Shown: positions 1 to 7,661 of the stretch, in pieces
Position numbering within the stretch: position 1 is the first letter of the stretch
Layout of the letters: every line of letters starts with the position of its first letter
Assembly (NCBI GenBank): GCA_050945755.1
Contig: JBMNTN010000025.1
Span: forward strand, 1-27,371
Origin: JAQVXR01 sp050945755
GTDB taxonomy: Bacteria > Bacillota > Dehalobacteriia > Dehalobacteriales > Dehalobacteriaceae
Length of the DNA: 27,371 nt
Direction: 5' to 3'
Translations under genes and position numbers: made by a program
The notes under the pieces: model-generated
Database searches by the model: none
The model's input: only the letters and a program-made list of their open reading frames with translations
What the model was told of the DNA's origin: nothing

Positions 1-118
1 TAGCCTATCGCTATATCTCTTAATATATTAATTAGGCAGATTTGCTTCTTTCCCTGCAAGATAAATATTATTTTAAAATGCAAAGAATAAACCACACCGG
101 ATGATGTATAGGAGGAAC

Positions 119-1576
119 CTACAACCTGTAATTTGGTGCTTCCTTCGTTACCTGTACGTCATGAGGATGGCTCTCAACCATACCTGCTGCTGTAATCCTA
201 ATAAACCTGCCATTACTTTTTAGATGAGAAATGTTGGGTGTGCCACAATAACCCATTCCTGCACGTAACCCGCCAATCAATTGAAACACCGTTTCCGACA
301 ATTGCCCTTTATAAGGTACCCGGCCTTCAATCCCCTCGGGCACTAGTTTGGAGTCATCATCTTGGAAGTAGCGATCTTTGCTGCCATCTTTCATCGCAGC
401 TATTGAGCCCATGCCTCGATATACTTTATAACTCCTTCCCTGATAAATCTCAATGTCTCCCGGGCTTTCTTCCGTTCCGGCAAAGAGACTGCCAATCATT
501 ACCACATCAGCTCCGGCACCAATTGCTTTGACCACATCACCAGAGTATTTTATTCCACCATCACCAATAATGGGAATGTTGTATTTACCCGCTACTTGGG
601 CACAATCATAAATTGCCGTAACCTGGGGTACACCAATTCCGGCAATAACCCTGGTAGTGCAAATAGAGCCAGGCCCAACACCGACTTTTACCGCATCGGC
701 ACCGGCTTCTATTAATGCTTTTGTCGCTTCCCCTGTTGCCACATTACCGGCAATAACATCCTTTTCCGGAAAAGCTTTTTTAATTTTTTCTACCATTTTA
801 ATTACTCCCAAAGAATGTCCGTGTGCCGTATCCACCACGATAGCATCCGCTCCGGCTTTAAAAAGTGCTGTAGCCCGGTCAATGGTATCAGCAGTAACCC
901 CTACGGCAGCTGCCACACGCAGACGTCCTTTCTCATCTTTGGCCGAATTAGGATACTGCCTGGTTTTCTCAATATCTTTAATCGTAATGAGGCCTCTTAA
1001 ATAACCTTTGCTATCAACAATTGGCAGCTTTTCTACTTTATGCCTTTGGAGAATCTCCTGAGCTTCTGTCAAAGTAGTCCCGACAGGGGCAGTAATTAAT
1101 CCGTCCTTAGTCATTACATCGTAAATTTTTTTAGTAAAGTCCTTCTCAAAGCGCAGGTCTCTGTTAGTAAGAATTCCAACCAATTTACCCTCTACCGTAA
1201 TAGGTACACCGGAGATATGATATCGTTCCATAATGGCTAGTGCTTCATTGATGCTGTGATCCGGTGACAAGAAAATTGGATCAGTAATAATACCATGCTC
1301 GGAACGCTTTACACGATCCACCTCCTGTGCCTGTTTCTCAATAGACATATTCTTGTGGATGACACCAATGCCCCCCTCTCGGGCTATGGCAATTGCCATC
1401 CTACTGGTTGTTACTGTATCCATTCCCGCACTCATCAGTGGAATATTTAGTTTTATTCTATTGGTAAGAGATGTCGAAACATCAACGTCTTTAGGCAATA
1501 CGGAAGACGCACTGGGAATTAATAAAACATCGTCAAAAGTCAGTCCTTCTTCTTTTATAAATTTATCTTTCATCAT
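119..1576 (-). CDS. guaB: Inosine-5'-monophosphate dehydrogenase
   Basis: IMP dehydrogenase oxidises IMP to XMP with NAD+, the committed step of guanine nucleotide synthesis in the cytosol. The 485-residue product has the normal bacterial length. A (beta/alpha)8 barrel is interrupted by two CBS domains at about residues 95-210. The catalytic loop GPGSICTTR carries the active-site cysteine, and GDGGIKYSGD with the C-terminal RAGMGYCG flap region are standard for the family. The start is ATG-ATG with the ribosome site AAAGGGAG just upstream. It stands alone behind its own promoter, 86 bp downstream of fxsA. No purine riboswitch is visible in the short leader. The product call is very secure. 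Confidence 0.98.
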   Translation of the reverse strand: MMKDKFIKEEGLTFDDVLLIPSASSVLPKDVDVSTSLTNRIKLNIPLMSAGMDTVTTSRMAIAIAREGGIGVIHKNMSIEKQAQEVDRVKRSEHGIITDPIFLSPDHSINEALAIMERYHISGVPITVEGKLVGILTNRDLRFEKDFTKKIYDVMTKDGLITAPVGTTLTEAQEILQRHKVEKLPIVDSKGYLRGLITIKDIEKTRQYPNSAKDEKGRLRVAAAVGVTADTIDRATALFKAGADAIVVDTAHGHSLGVIKMVEKIKKAFPEKDVIAGNVATGEATKALIEAGADAVKVGVGPGSICTTRVIAGIGVPQVTAIYDCAQVAGKYNIPIIGDGGIKYSGDVVKAIGAGADVVMIGSLFAGTEESPGDIEIYQGRSYKVYRGMGSIAAMKDGSKDRYFQDDDSKLVPEGIEGRVPYKGQLSETVFQLIGGLRAGMGYCGTPNISHLKSNGRFIRITAAGMVESHPHDVQVTKEAPNYRL

Positions 1577-1618
1577 ATTTCACTCCCTTTATCTCAAGCA
1601 GGCAAAAATATTTTACCT

Positions 1619-1647
1619 ATTATAGCACAACTATTATTTAGTTTCCA
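1619..1647 (-). promoter_or_regulatory. SigA-type promoter of guaB (extended -10)
   Basis: On the minus strand, TGGAAA (1642-1647) and TATAAT (1619-1624) are separated by 17 bp. A TG dinucleotide one base before the -10 gives an extended -10 element. It lies about 42 bp before the guaB start codon. The perfect -10 makes this credible despite a 4/6 -35. Confidence 0.7.
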
Positions 1648-1662
1648 TGAAACAACCAATTA

Positions 1663-2049
1663 TTATAAAATTTTAAACTTTCTATTTTTTATCCAGTAGT
1701 ATAGTCGAATTTTTAAACCATCCCGCCAAATTCTCCTTGTCCATGGGATTAAAAAAGTAAATCCAAAAATATCGGTTAGAATGCCTGGCGTCAAAAGTAA
1801 TGCGGAACCAATCAATATTAAGCAACCGTCCAAAACTTCATTACCGGGAACCTGGCCTTGGTTAATGCTTAACCTAAGCCTACGCAGTGTCTGCAGTCCC
1901 TGTTGTTTGACCAAATAGACGCCAACAAAACCAACAAAAATAATAAAGAGAAAGGTATCAAGAAATCCTACCTTTTGACCGAGGAGAATAATTACATACA
2001 ATTCCAAAACGGGAACAAATATAAATAGAGGCAAGAGGCGAAGAAACAA
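1663..2049 (-). CDS. fxsA: FxsA family cytoplasmic membrane protein
   Basis: A 128-residue polytopic membrane protein of the FxsA/UPF0716 family. The N-terminal pattern LLPLFIFVPVLELYVIILLG followed by a second hydrophobic stretch (about residues 28-47) and a third containing GSALLLTPGILTD (about 80-100) is diagnostic of the family. In E. coli, overproduced FxsA relieves exclusion of phage T7 by the F factor; the normal role is not known. The frame opens at TTG (2047-2049) with GGAG about eight bases upstream, so a TTG start is likely. It sits between cobS and guaB with no clear terminator on either side. Confidence 0.87.
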   Translation of the reverse strand: MFLRLLPLFIFVPVLELYVIILLGQKVGFLDTFLFIIFVGFVGVYLVKQQGLQTLRRLRLSINQGQVPGNEVLDGCLILIGSALLLTPGILTDIFGFTFLIPWTRRIWRDGLKIRLYYWIKNRKFKIL

Positions 2050-2103
2050 AGAAGATCACTCCAATTGAAAAAGGTCTTCTTTACTATTTTAACCAAATAT
2101 TAA

Positions 2104-2874
2104 TTAAAGAATAATGTTTTGGATTAAAGGATACAATGCTTCACATACTAAAAAAATCAGGATAAATAATGTTTCAGAAATCTCCGCCAAGGCACCGTAT
2201 GTATCCCCGGTTAGTCCGCCCAGTATTTTTACCAGGGAACGGCAAACCAGCCAGCAAATCAATATAGTTAACCCCAAAGGAATTAATGTCAGCCATTGAT
2301 TTAAAACCAGAATTGGGCAGATTACAAAAAAGGTGGCTAAAGGAAAATCCCACCTGCGTCGATGTTTTATAAAAATTTGGCCTAAACCTTGCTTACGCGC
2401 TCCGGGAAAATAAAGAATGGCAAAAACCAATATCCACCTGGAAATAATAAATGCCATAGGAATAACCCAAAATGTTTTGAGACTTTCCAGTACCATTTGG
2501 TATGAAACAAACTTTAAAAGAAAAAAACTAATAGCAGCCGTCACTCCATGAGCTCCCACCCGGCTGTCCTTCATAATTTCCAGCATTTTTTCCCGATCCC
2601 GGGCGGAAAATATCCCATCAACCGTATCTAAGAATCCATCAAAATGCAGTCCACCTGTTAAGATTACTCCAGTCAGAATAGCCGCCACTGCACCGAGTTG
2701 TTGGTTAATCCAACCAAAAGCAAATAAAGCTATAGCGACCGAAAGGCCAATCATCAGACCAACCAGGGGAAAATAACGGGAAGTCCTTGCCATATCTTTT
2801 TCATCATAAGTAAAATTAATTTTAAGAGGAATTCGGCTAAGAAAAGTTATAGCAATAACAATACTCCTGAACAT
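2104..2874 (-). CDS. cobS: Adenosylcobinamide-GDP ribazoletransferase (cobalamin synthase)
   Basis: CobS joins adenosylcobinamide-GDP to alpha-ribazole (or its phosphate) in the last steps of cobalamin assembly, in the cytoplasmic membrane. The 256-residue protein has several transmembrane helices and the family motif GGLHFDGFLDTVDG with its metal-binding aspartates near residues 79-87, followed by KDSRVGAHG. The open frame extends to a GTG at 2883, but that codon overlaps the ribosome site AAAGGAAG. The ATG at 2872-2874 is correctly spaced from it and is chosen. No other cobalamin genes are in the window. A terminator separates it from the upstream gene, and no cobalamin riboswitch fits in the short leader. 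Confidence 0.93.
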   Translation of the reverse strand: MFRSIVIAITFLSRIPLKINFTYDEKDMARTSRYFPLVGLMIGLSVAIALFAFGWINQQLGAVAAILTGVILTGGLHFDGFLDTVDGIFSARDREKMLEIMKDSRVGAHGVTAAISFFLLKFVSYQMVLESLKTFWVIPMAFIISRWILVFAILYFPGARKQGLGQIFIKHRRRWDFPLATFFVICPILVLNQWLTLIPLGLTILICWLVCRSLVKILGGLTGDTYGALAEISETLFILIFLVCEALYPLIQNIIL

Positions 2875-2923
2875 GTAATGCACTTCCTTTATGACGATAG
2901 AGATGAAGCTGATTTTGTAAACT

Positions 2924-2949
2924 AAAAAGCCTCAGCCTTCGAGCTGAGG
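2924..2949 (-). terminator. Intrinsic terminator after the coiled-coil gene
   Basis: The arms 2930-2936 and 2943-2949 form a perfect 7-bp GC-rich stem with a 6-nt loop. On the minus strand the stem is followed by a C and then a run of five T residues. It lies between the coiled-coil gene (2992-3246) and cobS, so cobS probably has its own start of transcription. Confidence 0.85.
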
Positions 2950-2991
2950 GATAAAGCAAATATAATTTCTCCCTTTATTGAAGGTAGCCTG

Positions 2992-3246
2992 TCAAGACAT
3001 TTTGGATTGCATTTGTTCTTCCAGTTCCATAATCCTCCGGTTTTTTATCAATAATGTCTGGGCGTAAAGGGCATTATGCCGTTGGAGTTTCCGGTTTTCC
3101 TTCTCCAATTTTGTTAACACACAATTTTTTTCTTTTTCCAGCTTCTCTACCAGATTCATTAGTACACGTCGACTCACTCTTAAGTGTTCGACCCTTTGTT
3201 CCAGTTCCTCAATTCTATTTTTCATTATCTGGTAATCACTCGCCAT
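2992..3246 (-). CDS. Small coiled-coil protein of unknown function
   Basis: The 84-residue product is almost entirely charged, helix-forming sequence with heptad-like hydrophobic spacing (for example RIEELEQRVEHLRVSRRVL, then LVEKLEKEK and LEKENRKLQRHN). It has no signal peptide, membrane segment or catalytic motif. I do not recognise a characterised family. The start ATG at 3244-3246 has a strong GGGAGGG ribosome site, so it is very likely translated. It lies downstream of the aminotransferase with a 91-bp gap and is closed by a terminator, so it may be the last gene of that operon or have its own promoter. A TATAAT lies upstream without a convincing -35. Confidence 0.75.
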   Translation of the reverse strand: MASDYQIMKNRIEELEQRVEHLRVSRRVLMNLVEKLEKEKNCVLTKLEKENRKLQRHNALYAQTLLIKNRRIMELEEQMQSKMS

Positions 3247-3337
3247 TCTTATCCCTCCCGCAAGCGGTCTCCTCTATAAAATATTATATTCGGAAAGAAT
3301 GGCCTTTAGTAATAAAAACAATGGTAGGTTAGCCCTC

Positions 3338-4507
3338 TTAGCGGCAAATACCTGCAGATAAAATCCTATTAGCAGCCTCAAGCAAGCGTTCTTCCTCACA
3401 AACAAGGGCAATGCGCACATACCCCTCACCTAATCTGCCAAAAGCAATCCCCGGGGTGACTACCACACCGGTCTTCTCAAGCAGTTCAATGGTAAAAACT
3501 TTGGAATCTTGGTAATTCTTTGGCAGTGGAGCCCAGATAAACATGGTGGCTTTTGGTTTTTCAATTTTCCATCCACCCTGTGCTAATTTATCTAACAAAA
3601 CGTCCCGCCTTTTCTGATAAGTAAGCGCATTTTCCCGCACATTTTCTTGACTTCCGGTTAGAGCTGCAATACCGGCAATTTGCACAGGTTGAAATATACC
3701 ATAATCAATATTTGACTTAAGACGCCTTAAAGCATCGATAACTTTGCTGTTTCCCGTTAAAAAGGCAATTCGGCACCCAGCCATGTTATAGCTTTTAGAA
3801 AGCGAGTGAAATTCCACCGCCACTTCTTTTGCACCTGGTGTTTCCAAAAAACTAGGCGGATTGTAACCATCAAAGGAAAGCTCTGAATAAGCCACATCAT
3901 GGCAAATAATAATATCATGTTTTTTCGCAAAGCTTACAGCTCGGCTAAAAAAATCTAAATCGGCCACCGCGGTAACAGGATTACTGGGATAATTCAATAT
4001 CATTATTTTGGCCTTTTGGGCAACTTCTTGGGGAATTGCTTCAAAATCAGGCAAGAATCGGTTTTCCTTAAGTAGCGGCATGTAAAATATTTCTCCACCG
4101 GCAATTAATGCTCCGGCCGAATAAACCGGATAACCCGGATCCGGTATTAGGGCTATATCACCAGGATTTAAGAATGCAAGAAATATATGGCTTAATCCAT
4201 CTTGAGAACCCATTAGACTGAGCACTTCTTTTTCCGGATCTAAAGAAACATGAAAACGTTGGTAATACCAGTCAGTAACAGCTTTTTTAAAAGCCGGCAT
4301 GCCTTCTGAAAGAGCATAACCATATTTAGTCCCATCATAAACCGCATCAGCCAGGGCGTTTACAATGTGGGGAGCCGGCTCCCGATCAGGACTGCCCACA
4401 CTAAGATTAATAATGTCCTTCCCTTTCGCTGCCTGTACTTGGACCAATTGATCTATTTCCGAAAATATTCCTGTCGTTAAATTTGCTAATCTATCAGAAA
4501 TTTGCAT
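3338..4507 (-). CDS. Class I/II PLP-dependent aminotransferase (DapL/Alr-type family)
   Basis: A 389-residue fold-type I aminotransferase. The lysine expected to bind pyridoxal phosphate is K238 in the SLSKSYNMAGCR motif. The cofactor-contacting NYPSNP (172-177), D204 in HDVAYSE and the substrate-binding GSPDREP near residue 38 are all present. The sequence resembles enzymes annotated as LL-diaminopimelate aminotransferase in Clostridia, which make LL-diaminopimelate from tetrahydrodipicolinate. Related enzymes act on alanine, aspartate or methionine, so the substrate is uncertain. The ATG directly follows the PHP gene's stop codon and has the ribosome site GGGGGA, so the two genes are translationally coupled. 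Confidence 0.88.
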   Translation of the reverse strand: MQISDRLANLTTGIFSEIDQLVQVQAAKGKDIINLSVGSPDREPAPHIVNALADAVYDGTKYGYALSEGMPAFKKAVTDWYYQRFHVSLDPEKEVLSLMGSQDGLSHIFLAFLNPGDIALIPDPGYPVYSAGALIAGGEIFYMPLLKENRFLPDFEAIPQEVAQKAKIMILNYPSNPVTAVADLDFFSRAVSFAKKHDIIICHDVAYSELSFDGYNPPSFLETPGAKEVAVEFHSLSKSYNMAGCRIAFLTGNSKVIDALRRLKSNIDYGIFQPVQIAGIAALTGSQENVRENALTYQKRRDVLLDKLAQGGWKIEKPKATMFIWAPLPKNYQDSKVFTIELLEKTGVVVTPGIAFGRLGEGYVRIALVCEEERLLEAANRILSAGICR

Positions 4508-5341
4508 CTATATCTTCCCCCATGTTGCTAATTGACGTAAGTTTTCAACTACCCTGGAAGAAACAGTCTTACTCCCCAAGGAAAACCTATTCATATCTTT
4601 ATTGCTTCCATGAAAATCCGACCCACCTGTTGCTACTAGGCCTAATCTGTCCGCCAAAGAACAATATTTTTTTTCTTCATCCACCCCATGTTCGGGATGA
4701 TATACTTCCAGCCCCTTTAGACCATGTTCTTTTAGCTTAAAAATTAATTTATCAGTTCTGGTAAGCCCAGGATGAGCCATTACGGGCACACCTCCGGCCC
4801 GGGAAACAAAATCTACTGCTTCTTTCGGTGTTAATTTTTCACGAAGAACATAAGCAGGACAACCTCTCCCGATCAATCGTTGAAAAGCTTCCTGTACCGA
4901 AGATATATAACCTTTTTTCATGAGCAGGTATGCTAGGTGAGGTCTACCGACTGATCCTTCACCGGATAGAGACAACACCTCGTCTTTGTCAACATCATAA
5001 CCCAATTTCTGCAGTTTATCAACCATCTTTCCAAGACGAGCAACCCGAGCATCCTGGAGATAACGCAATTTTTCAACTACCCAGAGGAGGTGATAGTCCA
5101 AATAGTACCCCAGTATATGTATCTCAGTATTTTGGTACTGGGTACTCAGTTCAATTCCCGGAATAACATGGAACTGATACTTTTCTCCCAGTTTAATCCC
5201 TTCGTCCAAGCCTTCAATTGTATCATGATCAGTGATTGCAATGCCTTCCAGGCGCAGTTTTATAGCTAATTGAATTATTTCTTCTCCGTTTAGAACACCG
5301 TCTGAAGCTGTGGTATGTACATGTAAGTCAAAACCAGGCAC
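4508..5341 (-). CDS. PHP-domain phosphoesterase (RNase AM / nucleoside 3',5'-bisphosphate phosphatase type)
   Basis: A 277-residue PHP-domain metal-dependent phosphoesterase of the YciV/TrpH group. All metal-ligand motifs are present: DLHVHT (H7, H9), ITDHDT (D38, H39), GIELS (E64), GRPH (H135), AHPG (H190), EVYHPEH (H215) and GSDFHG (D242, H244). Characterised relatives dephosphorylate 3'-phosphoadenosine 5'-phosphate-like nucleotides or trim the 5' ends of short RNAs and rRNA. Its own substrate cannot be read from sequence. The start is GTG, with AAGGTGA five bases upstream. It lies 35 bp after the dipeptidase and abuts the aminotransferase, forming a three-gene operon. Confidence 0.88.
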   Translation of the reverse strand: MPGFDLHVHTTASDGVLNGEEIIQLAIKLRLEGIAITDHDTIEGLDEGIKLGEKYQFHVIPGIELSTQYQNTEIHILGYYLDYHLLWVVEKLRYLQDARVARLGKMVDKLQKLGYDVDKDEVLSLSGEGSVGRPHLAYLLMKKGYISSVQEAFQRLIGRGCPAYVLREKLTPKEAVDFVSRAGGVPVMAHPGLTRTDKLIFKLKEHGLKGLEVYHPEHGVDEEKKYCSLADRLGLVATGGSDFHGSNKDMNRFSLGSKTVSSRVVENLRQLATWGKI

Positions 5342-5376
5342 GCTATCACCTTACCTTCTCATAAAAATTTTAATTA

Positions 5377-6345
5377 TTAATCAGAGAGCACATCCCGAAA
5401 CAATCGCAAAAAATTCTTCCCCATTATTTTTTCTATATCTATCATACTGTATCCTCGTTTCAAAAGGCCATCAGCAATCTTAGGGATTTGACATACATCT
5501 TCTAATCCCAAAGGGAGTTGATCAGTGCCGTCAAAATCCGAACCCAGCCCGACATAATCAGTGCCGACCAGGGAAGAAATATAATCAATATGTTTTAACA
5601 CATCTTCTACTTCAGCTTTCTCACTAGTTAAGAAGTCGGGAACAAAACTTATTCCCATCACACCCTTGTTTTGTGCCAATGCTTTGATTTGCTCATCTGA
5701 AAGATTACGCTTATGGGGTTGAATCTTTTGGCAATTGGCATGAGAAACCATTAAGGGGTGCTGAGCATGTTCTAAAACAGACCAAAATCCCTTTTCCGAA
5801 ATATGGGATAGGTCAATAATCATACCCATTCGGTTCATTTCTTTTACTACCTCTATGCCAAACTTTGTTAACCCCCCTCCCGAAGACCAATCTAAAACTC
5901 CGTCGGCAATTTCATTTCGATTATTCCATGTCAAACAAATACTGCGCACTCCCAGACGATACAAAAGCCTAAGAATATTTATATTTCCGGTTAAAATGTC
6001 TCCACCTTCAACAGCTAAAAGGGCAGCAGTTTTATTATCAAAGCCGATGTAGGATAAATCCCCCCTTGTTAAAACAAGTTTAATATATTCCTTATTTTTT
6101 TCTATCTCTTGATGAAATTTTTCAATTAGCTGAAGCCCTTGATATAAGACATGGTAAGGTCGAAAATTGGAACTGACAAAAACGGCGAAAACCTGTAGAT
6201 CAACAATACCTAGTAACCGTTTGATGTCCAGATGTGCTCTATCCCCTAAATCAAATAAACCTTTATTATCTATTGCTTTTAAAATAGTGTCGCAATGAGC
6301 ATCAACAACAATTATCTTCGTTCCCTCCCTCTGGTTATAATTCAT
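5377..6345 (-). CDS. Membrane dipeptidase (peptidase family M19)
   Basis: A family M19 (renal-dipeptidase-like) zinc hydrolase that cleaves dipeptides. Zinc ligands are visible: H17 and D19 in VDAHCD, E113 in AVEGGD, H181 in DLSH and H202 in SHAN. They are followed by a conserved R213 and by GSDFDG. The protein has 322 residues if translation starts at the only in-frame ATG (6343-6345). That ATG has a poor ribosome site, while a strong AGGGAGGG lies within codons 6-8, right before ATA-ATT at codons 11-12. Homologues typically begin just before VDAHCDT, so the real start may be a non-AUG codon near 6310-6315. It is first in the operon with the PHP and aminotransferase genes. Confidence 0.92.
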   Translation of the reverse strand: MNYNQREGTKIIVVDAHCDTILKAIDNKGLFDLGDRAHLDIKRLLGIVDLQVFAVFVSSNFRPYHVLYQGLQLIEKFHQEIEKNKEYIKLVLTRGDLSYIGFDNKTAALLAVEGGDILTGNINILRLLYRLGVRSICLTWNNRNEIADGVLDWSSGGGLTKFGIEVVKEMNRMGMIIDLSHISEKGFWSVLEHAQHPLMVSHANCQKIQPHKRNLSDEQIKALAQNKGVMGISFVPDFLTSEKAEVEDVLKHIDYISSLVGTDYVGLGSDFDGTDQLPLGLEDVCQIPKIADGLLKRGYSMIDIEKIMGKNFLRLFRDVLSD

Positions 6346-6356
6346 TATTGTCCAGA

Positions 6357-6408
6357 TAAAAATTTTCCAATAGTAAACATAACTTCGTTTACTATTGGAA
6401 AATTTTTA
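6357..6408. terminator. Perfect 22-bp inverted repeat, probable terminator after spoVS
   Basis: The arms 6357-6378 and 6387-6408 are perfectly complementary over 22 bp with an 8-base loop. The outer ends of the stem are A/T runs, so a U tract is produced on either strand. It lies 60 bp past the spoVS stop and just before the dipeptidase, fitting termination of spoVS on the minus strand. The length and perfection are unusual for a plain terminator. Confidence 0.7.
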
Positions 6409-6467
6409 ACAAAACAAAACTTATAAAACTACTAATTCCCAATTATAAAGTAACATGTTTAGCTAAC

Positions 6468-6728
6468 TTAGCGTGGTTCAACAATCAATTTAATGGCCGT
6501 TCTTTGTTCCCCATCAATCACAATATCTGTAAAAGCAGGGATACAAATTAAATCCACACCACTGGGAGCAACAAAACCACGGGCAATTGCCACTGCCTTC
6601 ACAGCTTGATTTAAAGCTCCGGCCCCGATAGCTTGTATTTCAGCCCCACCACGTTCCCTCAGGACTCCAGCTAATGCTCCGGCGACCGAATTTGGGCTGG
6701 ATTTAGCTGAAACTTTTAACACTTCCAT
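6468..6728 (-). CDS. spoVS: Stage V sporulation protein S
   Basis: An 86-residue SpoVS of standard length, made of the single Alba-like fold domain. The family pattern is clear: VLKVSAKSSPNSVAGALAG at the N-terminus, then EIQAIGAGALNQAVKAVAIA, then PAFTDIVIDGEQRTAIKLIVEPR at the end. In Bacillus subtilis SpoVS affects septation and progress through later sporulation stages. The family also occurs in some non-sporulating bacteria, where it may bind nucleic acid. The start ATG has a perfect AAGGAGG site. It is a single-gene unit with a SigH-like promoter upstream and a strong hairpin downstream. Confidence 0.97.
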   Translation of the reverse strand: MEVLKVSAKSSPNSVAGALAGVLRERGGAEIQAIGAGALNQAVKAVAIARGFVAPSGVDLICIPAFTDIVIDGEQRTAIKLIVEPR

Positions 6729-6785
6729 GAATTATACCTCCTTAACTTGGTCGATTATTATTGCATAGCCTTACATCTCTAATAT

Positions 6786-6810
6786 ATTCGCGGAGGTACA
6801 AAAAAATCCT
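6786..6810 (-). promoter_or_regulatory. SigH-type promoter of spoVS
   Basis: On the minus strand, AGGATTT (6804-6810) and GAAT (6786-6789) are separated by 14 bp. This is the SigH consensus arrangement and the same spacing as in the classical spoVG promoter. It lies about 60 bp before the spoVS start. B. subtilis spoVS is known to be SigH-dependent, which supports the reading. Confidence 0.72.
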
Positions 6811-6852
6811 TTTGAAATATGGGTTTTTTTGCATAAAATTCAAATTTCTAAT

Positions 6853-7638
6853 TTAATAACATTCCAAAATACTCTGAACTCTTTGGATACTTGAAACTCT
6901 TCCGCTTTGGTCGATATCCAAGACGACACCATTCAACTGAATATCACCAGCAGCAATCTCAAAGCGAACCGGGAGTTGTGTAGTAAATTTTTTTATAATC
7001 AGGTCTTTATCAATTCCCAAGACAGAATCTCTCGGGCCGGTCATACCCACGTCGGTAATGTATGCCGTTCCCCTCTTTAACAAACGTTCGTCTCCGGTTT
7101 GGACATGGGTATGGGTTCCTAAAACAGCACTGACCCTACCATCTAAATACCAACCCATAGCATTTTTTTCCGAGGTGGCTTCAGCGTGAAAATCAACAAT
7201 GATAATAGGAGTGATCTGTTTAATCTCTTTAAGGATTGTATCAACTACCTGAAAGGGGCAGTTTAGAGAGGGAAGATATATCCTACCTGCTAAATTTATC
7301 ACAGCAATTTTTGTTTCTTTGTCCAGTGAATAAATATTCCATCCAAGACCCGGTGTTCCTTGAGGGTAATTAGCCGGACGCAGTAGACGCCTTTCAGAAT
7401 CAATAATGTCAAAAATCTCTTTTCTATCCCACACATGGTTCCCCATGGTAATTACATCAATACCATAATTACTCAGTTCCTGAAATATTTTCCGATTTAT
7501 GCCCTTTCCACCTGCAGCGTTTTCCCCGTTGGCAATGGTAAAATCTATGTTATATTTCTTCTGAAGAGAGTTAATTTGCCTTTCTATAATTACGCGGCCT
7601 GGCTTGCCTACAATATCTCCAATAAATAAAATTCGCAA
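6853..7638 (-). CDS. ymdB: TIGR00282/YmdB-family metallophosphoesterase
   Basis: A 261-residue binuclear-metal phosphoesterase; B. subtilis YmdB hydrolyses 2',3'-cyclic nucleotides and influences biofilm and motility decisions. Ligand motifs are present in order: GDIVGKPGR (D8), NGENAAGG (E39, N40), GNHVWD (N67, H68), DFHAEATSEK (H151) and GTHTHVQT (H176, H178). The frame extends to GTG-GTG at 7653 without a ribosome site. I choose TTG at 7636-7638 because GGTGA precedes it and it yields the usual MRILFIGDIVG start. It follows the small unknown gene by 23 bp and is separated from spoVS. Linkage of ymdB to rny is conserved in Firmicutes. Confidence 0.94.
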   Translation of the reverse strand: MRILFIGDIVGKPGRVIIERQINSLQKKYNIDFTIANGENAAGGKGINRKIFQELSNYGIDVITMGNHVWDRKEIFDIIDSERRLLRPANYPQGTPGLGWNIYSLDKETKIAVINLAGRIYLPSLNCPFQVVDTILKEIKQITPIIIVDFHAEATSEKNAMGWYLDGRVSAVLGTHTHVQTGDERLLKRGTAYITDVGMTGPRDSVLGIDKDLIIKKFTTQLPVRFEIAAGDIQLNGVVLDIDQSGRVSSIQRVQSILECY

Positions 7639-7661
7639 AGAAAACTTCACCACTTTTTTAT

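Noticed and set aside
1..118. Terminator or gene end after guaB at the left edge
   Set aside because: No GC-rich stem with a T run and no convincing open frame was seen in these 118 bases.
657..1004. Plus-strand open frame of 115 codons inside guaB
   Set aside because: It is antisense to a secure guaB gene, has no ribosome site, and its composition mirrors the guaB codons; a shadow frame.
1577..1662. Possible purine riboswitch before guaB
   Set aside because: The leader after the promoter is only about 35 nt and lacks the aptamer core.
2875..2991. Possible cobalamin riboswitch upstream of cobS
   Set aside because: Only a terminator and a short leader are present; there is no B12-box sequence and not enough length for the aptamer.
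6800..6840. A/T-rich near-inverted repeat as a ymdB terminator
   Set aside because: The stem has mismatches in its GC core, and the T run belongs to the SigH promoter spacer; not convincing.
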